In this document: positions 7,211 to 16,600 of the stretch, in pieces | Numbering within the stretch: position 1 is the first letter of the stretch | Layout of the letters: the number at the start of each line of letters is the position of its first letter | Source of the DNA: Elusimicrobiota bacterium | GTDB taxonomy: Bacteria > Elusimicrobiota > Elusimicrobia > UBA1565 > UBA9628 | DNA length: 17,385 nucleotides | Assembly (NCBI GenBank): GCA_023700845.1 | Contig: JAMPYD010000006.1 | Coordinates: forward strand, 1-17,385 | Reading direction: 5' to 3' | Notes under the pieces: generated by a model | Seen by the model: only the letters and a program-made list of their open reading frames with translations | Told to the model about the DNA's origin: nothing | The model's database searches: none | Position numbers and translations under genes: made by a program

Positions 7211-8796
7211 GAGAGCTTCCCCGCGGCCCACACCGCAAGCGCCTCGCGGTTGATCTTCGCGTTGTGGCGCGTATCGACGGGAAATGCCGGATGGAACAGG
7301 ACGTCTTTGATGTCCCGGGTGAAATCCGGTCTTCCGGGGAGATTCAAAATGTCGTTTTTGAGGGCGTCGGTCGGAGCCGTTCCGGGTTCGAGCTCCACGC
7401 ACAGCACCGGGTTAAGGCCGACGCCCACGAGCGCCGTCCTCTTCACCCTCGGATGCGCGTTGAACACGCCCTCGACGCAGATCGTATAGTGCTCCCCCTT
7501 CTCGGTGCGCACGCGATGCGCCTTGCGCCCGCAGAACCACAGCCGCCCGTGCTCGTCGTAGTAGCCCAGGTCGCCCATCCGGTGCCAGAAGCCCTTGCCG
7601 TCGCCGATCTTGGCCTTGGCCATGTCCTCCACGCGCCGGAAGTACTCCCCGGTCACGACCGGCCCCTTCACCGCGATCTCTCCGACCGTGCCTCGGGGCA
7701 CCCGCAGGTCCTCCGACCAGGCCTTGATCGGCCCGTCCTCCACGCGGATCACCGCCGCCTCGATGCCCTTCACGGGGCGGCCCACGCACACCCCTTCTCC
7801 TCGCAACGTCCTGGCCGCCGTCTCCCCGAGGATCTCGAAGGAGGACGTCAGCGCGACCGGCAAGGCCTCGGTGGCGCCGTACGGCGTGTAGATGGGCACG
7901 TTCTCGTTGAGCATGCGCGCGAACCGCGCCAAGGTGCGCGCCGGCACCGGCGCGCCCGCCGACATCACGCGCCGGAGAGTCGGCAAGGCGATCCCGTGCT
8001 GCGCCCCGAAGCGGCCCACGCGGTCGAGCAGAGCCGGCGAACCGAACAGCTGATGAACGCCGTATTTCTGCGCGGGCACGACGATCGCCATCGGGTCCAC
8101 CATGCCGGGGCGCGTGAAGTCCATGTCCGGGATCACGACGGTCTGGCCGAGGGCGACGTCGAACAGGCCGAACAGCGGGAAGGTCGCCAAGGACAGCTCC
8201 CCCTCCTTGATGTCGAAGAGCTCCCGGAGCTGGTCCACCTGGGCGGAGAACATCGAGTGCTCATACACCGCGCCTTTCGGGGCCCCGGTGCTGCCCGAGG
8301 TGAAGAGGATCGCGGCGCGCCCGTCGGCGGGCACCGGCGGTAGCTCGAGCGTCCGGCCCCGGCCGAGCTCGCGCATCGTCTCGAGCGTGGCCAGACCCAA
8401 GGACGGCCCGCCGGCGACGATCTTGAGGTTCGCGGACGGCGCCCAGCCGCCCATCGCGCGCGCCAGGTGCGCCTTGGCCGACCCCACGAACGCGACCGGC
8501 TCCGACTCGGACAGGCAGCGGCCCATGTTCGAGAAGCCGATGCCGGGGTCCACGAGCACCGGCGTCACGCCGGCGCGGAACAAAGCGAAGGCGGTCGCGA
8601 AGAAGTCCCGCGAGGGCGGGATGAGCACGGCCACGCGGTCGTTCTTCTTGAGCCCCGCGCGCAGGAAGCCGTGGGCCAGGAGCTCGATGTCGCGGCCGAG
8701 CTCCTCGAAGGTGGTGATCTTGTCGTGATGGATCAGCGCGGGCTGAGCGCCGAGGCGCCGCGCGTTGTCCAGCACGCGAGAGCCGAGGTCGCTCAT
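7207..8796 (-). CDS. oleC: OleC, ATP-dependent beta-lactone synthetase (ANL superfamily)
   Basis: This 529-residue adenylate-forming enzyme has the P-loop-like TSGSTGAPKG at 166-175, YGATE at 306-310, GDLGYYDEHGRLWFCGRK at 408-425 and a C-terminal subdomain ending near PVDTRHNAKINREAL with the usual late Lys. OleC activates the carboxyl of the 2-alkyl-3-hydroxy acid as the AMP ester and then closes a cis-beta-lactone, instead of making a CoA ester. By sequence alone it would be annotated acyl-CoA synthetase. Position between oleB and oleD, with ATGA and GTGA overlaps, supports OleC. Translation is probably coupled to oleB because the ATG lies inside the oleB stop region. Confidence 0.93.
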   Translation of the reverse strand: MSDLGSRVLDNARRLGAQPALIHHDKITTFEELGRDIELLAHGFLRAGLKKNDRVAVLIPPSRDFFATAFALFRAGVTPVLVDPGIGFSNMGRCLSESEPVAFVGSAKAHLARAMGGWAPSANLKIVAGGPSLGLATLETMRELGRGRTLELPPVPADGRAAILFTSGSTGAPKGAVYEHSMFSAQVDQLRELFDIKEGELSLATFPLFGLFDVALGQTVVIPDMDFTRPGMVDPMAIVVPAQKYGVHQLFGSPALLDRVGRFGAQHGIALPTLRRVMSAGAPVPARTLARFARMLNENVPIYTPYGATEALPVALTSSFEILGETAARTLRGEGVCVGRPVKGIEAAVIRVEDGPIKAWSEDLRVPRGTVGEIAVKGPVVTGEYFRRVEDMAKAKIGDGKGFWHRMGDLGYYDEHGRLWFCGRKAHRVRTEKGEHYTICVEGVFNAHPRVKRTALVGVGLNPVLCVELEPGTAPTDALKNDILNLPGRPDFTRDIKDVLFHPAFPVDTRHNAKINREALAVWAAGKLS

Positions 8797-9677
8797 GCGG
8801 GGACGGGACGCGCGACGAAATCCTTGATCAGGGCGACGACCTCCTCGCCCGCGTCCTCGAGCAGGAAGTGCCCGCAGTCCGGGAAGCGCTTCACCGTCGC
8901 CTTGGGGAAGCGCTCGATCCAGCCGTTCAGGAAGGCCTCGTCGAACACCCAGTCCTTGAGGCCCCAGGGCAAGAGCATGGGAACGTCCTTGAACGCCCCG
9001 ACCTTGCTCTCCGTGTCCACGACGACGTCCCAGGCGGGGTCGCCGGGCGCGAGCGGGATGTCCTGCACGAAGCGGTGCACGGCGCGGCTCGCGGTCCAGC
9101 CGTCGTAGGGCTCCAGATAGCCGGCCCTCTCCTCGGGCGACAAGGTCTTCTTCGCGGTGCAGGTGCGCAGGACGACGCTCCGCGCGAAGCCGAGCGCGCG
9201 CAGCGGGATGCCGGTCAGGGCGCCGCGCATGATCTCGAGCCCTTTCGGGAACTTCTTCTCCGCGGGCAGGCGGAAGCAGGAGGTGTTCAGCGCCACGATG
9301 GCCTTGATCCGCTCGGGGTGGCGCACGGCCCAGGACATGGCGATCATGCCGCCCCAGTCGTGGACGATGAGGGTGACGGGGCCCGTGGGGGCGACGCGCT
9401 CCATCAAGGCGTCGAGGTCGTCGACGCGGCGCTTGAGCGTGTACGCGTAGCGCTTGTCGGCGGGGCGGTCGGAGAGGCCCATGCCGATGTGGTCGGGCAC
9501 GATGCAGCGGTGAGTGGGCGAAAGGGCTTTGACGACTTCCCGGAAGTAGAACGACCAGGTCGGGTTGCCGTGGACCATGAGCACGGTCTCGCCCTTGCCC
9601 TCATCGAGATAGTGCATGGCGACGCCGCCGAGGTCGATGCGGCGGCCGGTGAACGGGTATAAAGTCTTGTCGATCAC
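8793..9677 (-). CDS. oleB: OleB, beta-lactone decarboxylase (alpha/beta hydrolase, haloalkane dehalogenase-like)
   Basis: This alpha/beta-hydrolase of about 294 residues has the oxyanion motif HGNPTW (residues 37-42 of the longer form), nucleophile elbow VHDWGG with Asp108, a likely acid in the LKDWVFD stretch, and catalytic His271 in DCGHFLLED. An Asp nucleophile is typical of haloalkane dehalogenases and of OleB. OleB opens the beta-lactone from OleC and releases CO2 and the cis-alkene. Two tandem GTG codons can start it. I chose 9677 because its GTGA overlaps the oleA stop by 4 nt, as at the other junctions. The GTG at 9680 would add one residue. No fusion to OleC is present, unlike some actinobacterial OleBC proteins. 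Confidence 0.92.
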   Translation of the reverse strand: MIDKTLYPFTGRRIDLGGVAMHYLDEGKGETVLMVHGNPTWSFYFREVVKALSPTHRCIVPDHIGMGLSDRPADKRYAYTLKRRVDDLDALMERVAPTGPVTLIVHDWGGMIAMSWAVRHPERIKAIVALNTSCFRLPAEKKFPKGLEIMRGALTGIPLRALGFARSVVLRTCTAKKTLSPEERAGYLEPYDGWTASRAVHRFVQDIPLAPGDPAWDVVVDTESKVGAFKDVPMLLPWGLKDWVFDEAFLNGWIERFPKATVKRFPDCGHFLLEDAGEEVVALIKDFVARPVPA

Positions 9678-10687
9678 CACTCGAGCCCCAGCATCATGCA
9701 GTTGAGCCCCGACCCGATCCCGATGAAGCCGACCTTGTTCCCCTTCTCGAGGAAACCGCGCTCGTCGGCCAAGGCGGCCGTCAGCGGCAGGCTCACCGTG
9801 CCTATGTTGCCCAGGAACTCGTAGGTCGGGAAGTCCTTGTCCGCGCCGACGCCGCAGGCGGTCAGGAGCGCCGTCGTCTGGGGGCCGCCGACCTGATGGG
9901 TGATGGTCTTATCCATCGTCTGGCTCGTCCAGCCCAGCGCCTTCGAAAAGCTCTGCCACGTGAGCTTGGCCAGCTCCAGGCCGTTCTTGAGCACGGCCGG
10001 GGCGTCGGTCCTCATGAAGTCCCGCTCCCACTGGCACAGGTCCCAGTGCTGGGGCGCGGCCTGGACCGTGCCGCCGAGGAGCCTGGGGCCGGTCTTGCCG
10101 AAGCTCCCGTCGGTCAGCACCACGCCGACCGCGCCGGAGCCGCCGGTCAAGGTCGCCACCGAGAGCTTGAAGTGCTCCATGGTCGGGTTCTTGAGCATGG
10201 AGGCGATCATCGCCTCGTTGATCTCGCGGGCCGACTCGCAGGAGACGACGAGCCCGGCCTTGATCTGGCCCAGCTCGATGCGGTTGGCGATGTCGATCAT
10301 GCCGGACAGCACGCCCAGGCAGGCGTTGCTGATGTCGAAGACGGCGCAATCCTTGCTCACGCCGAGCTTGGAGGCGACGGCGCAGGCGGTCGCCGGCTCG
10401 GAGGACTCCTTGCAGACGCCGGCGTAGACGACGACGCCGAGGTCCGAGGGCTTCACGCCGGCCTTCTCGAGGGCCTTTTTGCCGGCGCGCGAGGCGCCGT
10501 CGGAGAGCTTGAAGCCGGGGTCCCACCAGCGGCGCTCCTTGATGCCTGTTAAGGCTTCGATCTGCCCCACCTGAAAGCGGAGCGCGTCGTAGACCGGCTG
10601 TATGCGCTTCTCGAGCTCGGAGGAGGTGACGACGTTGGGGGCGAGCTCGTACGCCAGACCGTCGAGGGTGACCTTGGAGTATTTCAT
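9674..10687 (-). CDS. oleA: OleA, head-to-head acyl thioester condensing enzyme (thiolase superfamily)
   Basis: This 337-residue protein is related to FabH/KAS III. The active-site triad is visible: Cys123 in SNACLG, His264 in THQVGG and Asn294 in FLGNIG. Glu97 in SSEPATA sits 26 residues before the Cys, the same spacing as the Glu that reaches across the dimer as a base in characterised OleA. OleA joins two fatty acyl-CoAs in a non-decarboxylative Claisen condensation to a 2-alkyl-3-keto acid. The ATG at 10687 overlaps the stop of the PUFA-synthase gene (ATGA), and upstream frame has no family sequence. That coupling suggests its acyl substrate comes from the synthase, which is inference. 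Confidence 0.94.
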   Translation of the reverse strand: MKYSKVTLDGLAYELAPNVVTSSELEKRIQPVYDALRFQVGQIEALTGIKERRWWDPGFKLSDGASRAGKKALEKAGVKPSDLGVVVYAGVCKESSEPATACAVASKLGVSKDCAVFDISNACLGVLSGMIDIANRIELGQIKAGLVVSCESAREINEAMIASMLKNPTMEHFKLSVATLTGGSGAVGVVLTDGSFGKTGPRLLGGTVQAAPQHWDLCQWERDFMRTDAPAVLKNGLELAKLTWQSFSKALGWTSQTMDKTITHQVGGPQTTALLTACGVGADKDFPTYEFLGNIGTVSLPLTAALADERGFLEKGNKVGFIGIGSGLNCMMLGLEW

Positions 10688-13600
10688 GAGTTGATCTTCA
10701 AAGTGAAGTCCCGCATCTCGTAGACGACGAGGCCGTCGCGCAGGAGGTAGCCGTCCGCCGTGAGGGTCTTCGAGGGCTCGTCGACGGCGGTGATCCAGCA
10801 CTGGACCTCGACGGCCTTGTTCACGGGCGTGTACTGGCCGCGGTACAGCCACTTGTGGGTGCGGCCGAGGATCATGGACTCGAAGCGGCCGGCGCCGGGC
10901 CAGCGGTCGCGGGCGTGGCACTTCATGAGTTCGATGAACGACTCCAGGCCGAGGGAACCGGGACACACCGGGTCTTGATAGAAATGGGCCGAGAAAAACC
11001 ACTCGCTGGGATTAACGGCTCGCCGGCCGATGAGCGCGCCGAGGCCCTTCGGGCCGGCGCTGTCGTATTGATCGACGGAATCCAACAGCAACAACATAGG
11101 ACCAGGCAATGCGGGAAGACCGTCTTTCAACGGCAAACGGCGTGGAGGAACTCCTGCGGGTGCCACAAAGGGCTTCGCGCCTCGCAGGCCGACCTGCTGG
11201 GCAAGGGACTCCTTGGTGAAGAAGCCGAACTCCGTTTTGCCTTGATAGACCAACCGACCGGCAGCGTCGTGCATGAGCATGTCGTAGTTCTGGATGACCA
11301 TGCCGCCCGCGAGAGAGACCTTCGTCATCACGACGGTCGTGATCAGAGTTCCGGTCTCGGGCGTGACCTCGACATGCTGTATCGCGTCGCCGCCGAGGTT
11401 CCGGAACGACAGATCGACGGGGCTGGTCAGCGCGGAGCCGCAATAGGCCGCGAGCCAGCCGCAGGGCTGAAGCGCCACCTCCAAAAGGATCGCGAAGGGC
11501 ATGGTGGCCTGGCCGTTCTCCTTGAAGTACCAGGCGTCCTTGGGCACCGCGTACTCCGCCGTGGCGGAGGCCCCCGCCTTGAGCACGAACGGCTCGCCCT
11601 TCAGGCCGACGATGCGGTCGAGGAATTGATACGGCGGGCCGGGGAGGCGGGCCAAGATGCGGTCCTTGTCGAAGACCTTGTAGGGGGCGCCGAAGGCCTC
11701 GGAGGGGTTGCCGTTCGAGTAGGCCATGATCTTGTCGGAGTCGTAGTAGACCGTCTTTTCTTTCTTAACCCACAGGGACTCGATGTCCGCACGATTCGTG
11801 CCGGACAAACGGACGGACATATCCGTGATCTGAACGATGTTCTTATCGTCGGAATACATGAACGCGTCCGCGATGCAGAACGGGGCGCCGTCGGCGCCGT
11901 AGCCGAGCTCCTTGATGTGGAGCTCGTAGCGGGCCTTCATGGTCGAGGCGAGGACCTGGCCGCGGCACTTGAGCTGGGAGGCGACGCCGGGGACGGGCTC
12001 GTGCCAGACCTTGCCCTTCTCCCCCACCCAGCCCATGCGCATCAATTGGACGCGGAGCGTGTGCAGACAGCACTCGTACATCAAGGTGCCGGGCATCACG
12101 TTGTCGTCCTTGAAATGACAGACCAAATGCCAATCATCCGGATGGATATCCATCTCGCCGACGGCGCGACCGAGGCCGTAGCGGCCTCCCTTGGGGTCCA
12201 GTTCGAGGATCCGGTCGACGAGCTTCATGCGGCCGCCCGGGAGAGTATCGGGAACGAACGGCAGGGACGCGAATGACGGACCGAACGCCGTCTTCAAATC
12301 TCCGGCGCGTAGGGCTTCGAATTGACCTTCGGTCAACGACAACTTTTCGTCGAACGGCGCCAGGGGCTTCCAATCAGACGGCAATTTACCTGGGACCGGC
12401 AGCTTCTCGGCGTCGGTGAGAACGATCCCCTTGCCCTTGGCGAGTTCCGCATTGGTGAAGAAGCCGGCGCAGCCTTTGCGCATGGTGAGCAACGGCTTGC
12501 CGTCGACGGTCGAATCGTAACGGAAGAAAAAGAGCCAAATATCATCGTGTTGGCCAAAACCATCAATACTTATGTCGTACTTGATGACCTGACCCGGCTT
12601 CGGGAGATGATCGTGGAAGGTCACGATGGCGTCGAGGAGGCGGTAGACGGCCTTGCCCTTGGTCTGGGTGTCGATGCCGAGGTATCCGGAAAGGAAGAGA
12701 TCGGCCTGGCCGGCTTCGACGGCGATGCAGGTGGGGATATGGCCGGAGTCCAAATACCAGCCATTATGAAGCACGTCATGCTCGGTGACGCAGGAGCCGG
12801 GCTTCATGGAGTTCGGGGTGCCCGTCACGGACATGATGCGGTCGCACAGCATGAGCGGCTCTTCGGGCAGGCGCACGCGGGTCGGGTAGGCGTCTACGTG
12901 GGCGAAGGCTTCGCCGAGGACGGCGCCGATCTTGCCGGAGGCGTACTCGAGGCAGGCTTTGCGGTCCATGAAGACGGGTTTTTTCAACGGCAACGGAAGG
13001 GGCGCGGAAACGGGGGCCGGAACGACGGATTGTCCCGAAGCGATACGGATCTGCTGGGCGAGGTTTTGGGATTGGAGCTTGGCGAAGTTCTCCGCGAGCT
13101 TGAGGTACATCTGATGGGCTTGCGCCGTCAGCGCGGCCGCGTTGGACAGGCTTCCGGCCGCGGACGGCGCCGCCTGCGGGGAGGCGACTATCCTTAAGGA
13201 TAGTTCGCGGGGCGCCTGCGGCGCGCGCGGAGAGAAATCATCGCCAGGCAAGGTCGGTTCCGGGAAACGAACGGAAGGGGCGACTCGCACCGGTGCGAGT
13301 TTTACAGGCTCCGGACTTGCCGCCTTCGGCGGCGACGGAGGAGTCCAGGACACCTTGGAGGGACGGGAGCCTAAGGATAAGCGAACGTATTGCGCCGGCT
13401 GCGCCGGCGTGCCTTGATGACCGGCGCAGAAAGAACGAGCCCCGTACAAAGGCTTGAGATCCACGGGAACGCGTTCGGAGATCAGGAAGGCCAACGTTTT
13501 CAAGATACCCGAAACGTCGTCGAGACCTCGGCTGTCGACCGACCTTGCGTTATGGGTCAACGGACCTAAGATCTTGCCGATCATCCTCGTGCACGAGCCC

Positions 13601-16600
13601 TGGGGCCCCAACTCGATGAACGTGCGTACGCCGTCTTCGTAGGCCGTTTTTATTAATGCCGAAAAATTGACCGAACGGATCGCCTGAGTCGTGATGCTCT
13701 CCGCCGCGGACTCGCGCGTGACCTCGTACGCCTTGCCGAAGGCGCCGGAGTAGTACCTGATCCCCTTGGGGGCGCGTGTCGGGAATAGATGCAGATCTCG
13801 ATACTGCTTCTCCACCAATTTTGCCGCGGGAAAGTGCACAGTCGAAACGCCCTGTAATGGCAGGAAAACGCAGCCCAGCCCTTCGACTAATTTCTCGACC
13901 GCCGAACGATACCCGCCCACGACGCACTCGACGGGAGCGTTCACGATCAAGAGCGCGGCGCGCTCGGCGCCTTTGAGGGCCATGTTGACCGCGTCCGCGG
14001 GGCGGTCGACCACGCCGAGCACCCAGTCGACTTTTTCATTCGCCGGCAGGCGCCAGAACTGGCGGGCGGCGTCGCAGGGGCCGGCGAGCTCGGAGGTGAA
14101 GAGCGAGGACTGCTTCATGCGCCTCAGCATCTCGTCGCGGGCGGTCCAGGCGCGGGTGGCGAACAGCCCCGCGGTCTCGCCCAGGCTGTAGCCGACGACG
14201 GCGTTCGGCTGGACGCCGAAGGCGCGCATCAGGTCGCTCGTCACGGTCCCGTGGGCGACGGAGGCGAAGATGAGGGCGTGGTAATCGGCGTTGAGCTCGC
14301 TGTCGGCCTTGGCTTCCCAGCCGGGCTCGAAGGCGAGGCGCCAGGGGGCGACGCGCGCCGGCGTCATCTGGTCGCGCAGGTGGCCGTTCTCGGCGTCCTG
14401 GCGGCGAAGGACCTCGGGCCACTGCGCGCCGAGGGAGGAGGTCATGCCGAGGTATTGATTGCCGGAGCCGGGGAAGACGAAGGCGAGCTCTCCGCCCAGC
14501 GGCGGGCGCGTGGTGAGGAAGGCGCGGTCGGAGGGCAGGGGGCGCTCGGGGTTGTCCTGCAGGGACTCGACGGCCATGCGCGCCGCGGCGAGCAGCTCCT
14601 TCCAGTCCCGCGCGACGATGGCGCAGGCGTGCGAGGCCTCCGGCGAGGAGCCGCGCTTGAGCCACCAGCGGCGGGCGAGGGCCTCGATGCCGTCGGCGGG
14701 GTCCTGGGCGGCGGCCCAGTCGATCAGGGCGGCGAGCGCGGCGAGCAGGAAGACGGGGTCGGCGGCCTCCACGGCGAACAGGGCCTCGCCGCGGGCGCCC
14801 AGCGGCTGGCGGCGCTCGTCCTCGACGAGGATATCGGCGGAATCCCGCTCGAGTCCTTCCAGCACGGCGTGGACGCACCCGCCGTCGACGCCGAGGGAGG
14901 TGACGCCCGCGCGGCGCGGACCGTCGGCGCGGTTGCGCAGCCAGAAGGCGGCGCGGCGCGGCGAGTGGAAGCGCTTGGAGGCCGAGGACAGGGGCGCGAT
15001 CGGATTGACGATGGTCGGCCCGGCCGGAAGGATCTCCTGATAGAGGGACAAGGCGGCCTTGACCAGGCCGGCCAAGCCGGCGGCGGCGCCGGCGTGGCCG
15101 ATCACGGACTTCGAGGAGGACAGCGCGAGGGGAAGCTCGGCGGCGGCGGTGCCGAAGAACTCGACGGCGGCGGCGGCCTCGCAGCGGTCCTCGCGCGCGT
15201 CGCCGGAGCCGTGGCACTCGAGAAGACCGACCGTGCTCGGGTCCACCTTCGCATCGTCGTAGGCGCGGCGAAGGGCCTCGACGCAGGCCTCCGGCGTCGG
15301 AACGAACGCGTCGGCCCCCCCGCCGGAGGCGGAGCCCAGCCCTTTGATGACCGCGTAGATCCGGTCGCCGTCGCGCAGGGCGTCGTCGAGGCGCTTGAGC
15401 ACGACCGTGGCGGCGCCCTCGCCGGGGGTGGAGCCGTCGGCGGAGGCGTCGAACGGGCGCGGGCGGCCGCCGGCGGAGAACGGCTTGAGCGCGTGCGCGC
15501 CGGCCAAAGCGCGGGCCTCGCCCGATATATCGACGGCGCTGCTGAGCGCCGTGTCTACCTCGCCGCGCTGCAGGGCGCGCACGGCCGCCTCGAGCGCCTT
15601 GAGGCCGGAGTTCTCCTCGGCGGAGACGGTGAAGCTCGGGCCGCCGAGGCGGAACTCGCGCGCGACGCGGCTGGCGGCGACGCTCGCCAGGCCGCCCATC
15701 ACGCGGTTCGCGGTGAGGGCGGGGCCGCAGGCGTCTCTCAGCGCGGAGAGCCAGGAGGAACGATCGGCGGAGGACAGCGACCAGCCCTTGGACTTCGCCC
15801 AGGCGTCGGCCGAGCTATCGAGGGACCAGCGCAGGTCGTAGTGCGTGATGGCAAGGTCGAAGGCGACGCCGAGGAAAACGCCGACGCGGTCGCGGCCTTC
15901 TTCGGACAGCTTGGCATCGGCGATCGCCGCCGCGGCGCTCTGAAGCGCCAGGAGCTGCTGCGGCAGCATCTCCTCCATCTCTTTGGGAGGGATCCGGAAT
16001 GAAGCCGCATCCGAGCCGGCCTCGCGCAGATACCGGCCCTTGAAGCCGGCCGGGGCGTCGATGCCATGCCAACGGTCCTCGGCGTACGAGCTTTCTTGTT
16101 CGACGCCGGACAAAACGGCTTCTTGGTACGAACGAAGATTGTCGAGGGTCCCGAAGCGAGCGTCCATTCCGACGATCGCGACGGGAACGGAAGACGGAAC
16201 GGCACGGCGAACGGATGGAGAGCTCTTCGACGGCGCCTTACGACGCTCCGGAGCCTCTTCGACGAGAAGATGAGCATTGATCCCGCCGAAGCCGAACGCC
16301 GATAGCGCGGCGCGGCGCGGAGTCTTCGCGTCACGACGAGTCCACGGCGCCGCTTCGGACTGAACCTTGAAAGGACTCTCAGGCAGACCGGCGCTCGGAT
16401 TCGCTTCCCTGAAATTGGCGTTCGGGGGAAGCGTTTCGTTTTCGAACGCTAAAAGGACCTTCATCAGACCGGCGGAGCCGGCGGCGGTCAGGAGATGGCC
16501 GATGTTCGATTTGACCGACCCTAAGGAGCACTGTCCCTTGGTCCAACCCCTCTCTCCCCACAACGCTTTCAAGCTCGCGACCTCGATCGGATCGCCCGTG

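Noticed and set aside
7211..7402. N-terminal extension of OleD upstream of the GTG at 7210
   Set aside because: The extension lies wholly inside oleC in another frame, has no family-like sequence, and the Rossmann glycine motif begins straight after the GTG.
7207..8796. Long-chain acyl-CoA synthetase
   Set aside because: The ANL motifs are shared, but operon position between oleB and oleD makes beta-lactone synthetase the better call.
8793..9680. Haloalkane dehalogenase
   Set aside because: The Asp nucleophile and fold match, but OleB belongs to the same family, and the gene sits between oleA and oleC with stop/start overlaps.
9674..10687. FabH, 3-oxoacyl-ACP synthase III of primary fatty acid synthesis
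   Set aside because: The Cys-His-Asn triad is shared, but the Glu 26 residues before the Cys and the oleBCD context fit OleA.
12141..12154. 14-bp palindrome GATGGATATCCATC
   Set aside because: A palindrome of this length is expected once or twice by chance in a window of this size, and it encodes ordinary conserved residues (MDIHPDD).
13380..13412. Tandem GCGCCGGC repeat (TGCGCCGGCTGCGCCGGC)
   Set aside because: Two short copies only, explained by Ala/Gly/Pro codons in high-GC DNA. No array or CRISPR-like spacing was seen anywhere in the window.
14251..16002. Long plus-strand open frame of 583 codons opposite the PUFA-synthase gene
   Set aside because: It is a GC-rich shadow of the codons of the real gene, full of Gly, Ala and Arg, with no recognisable domain. 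The opposite strand carries clear KS, CLF and AT motifs.
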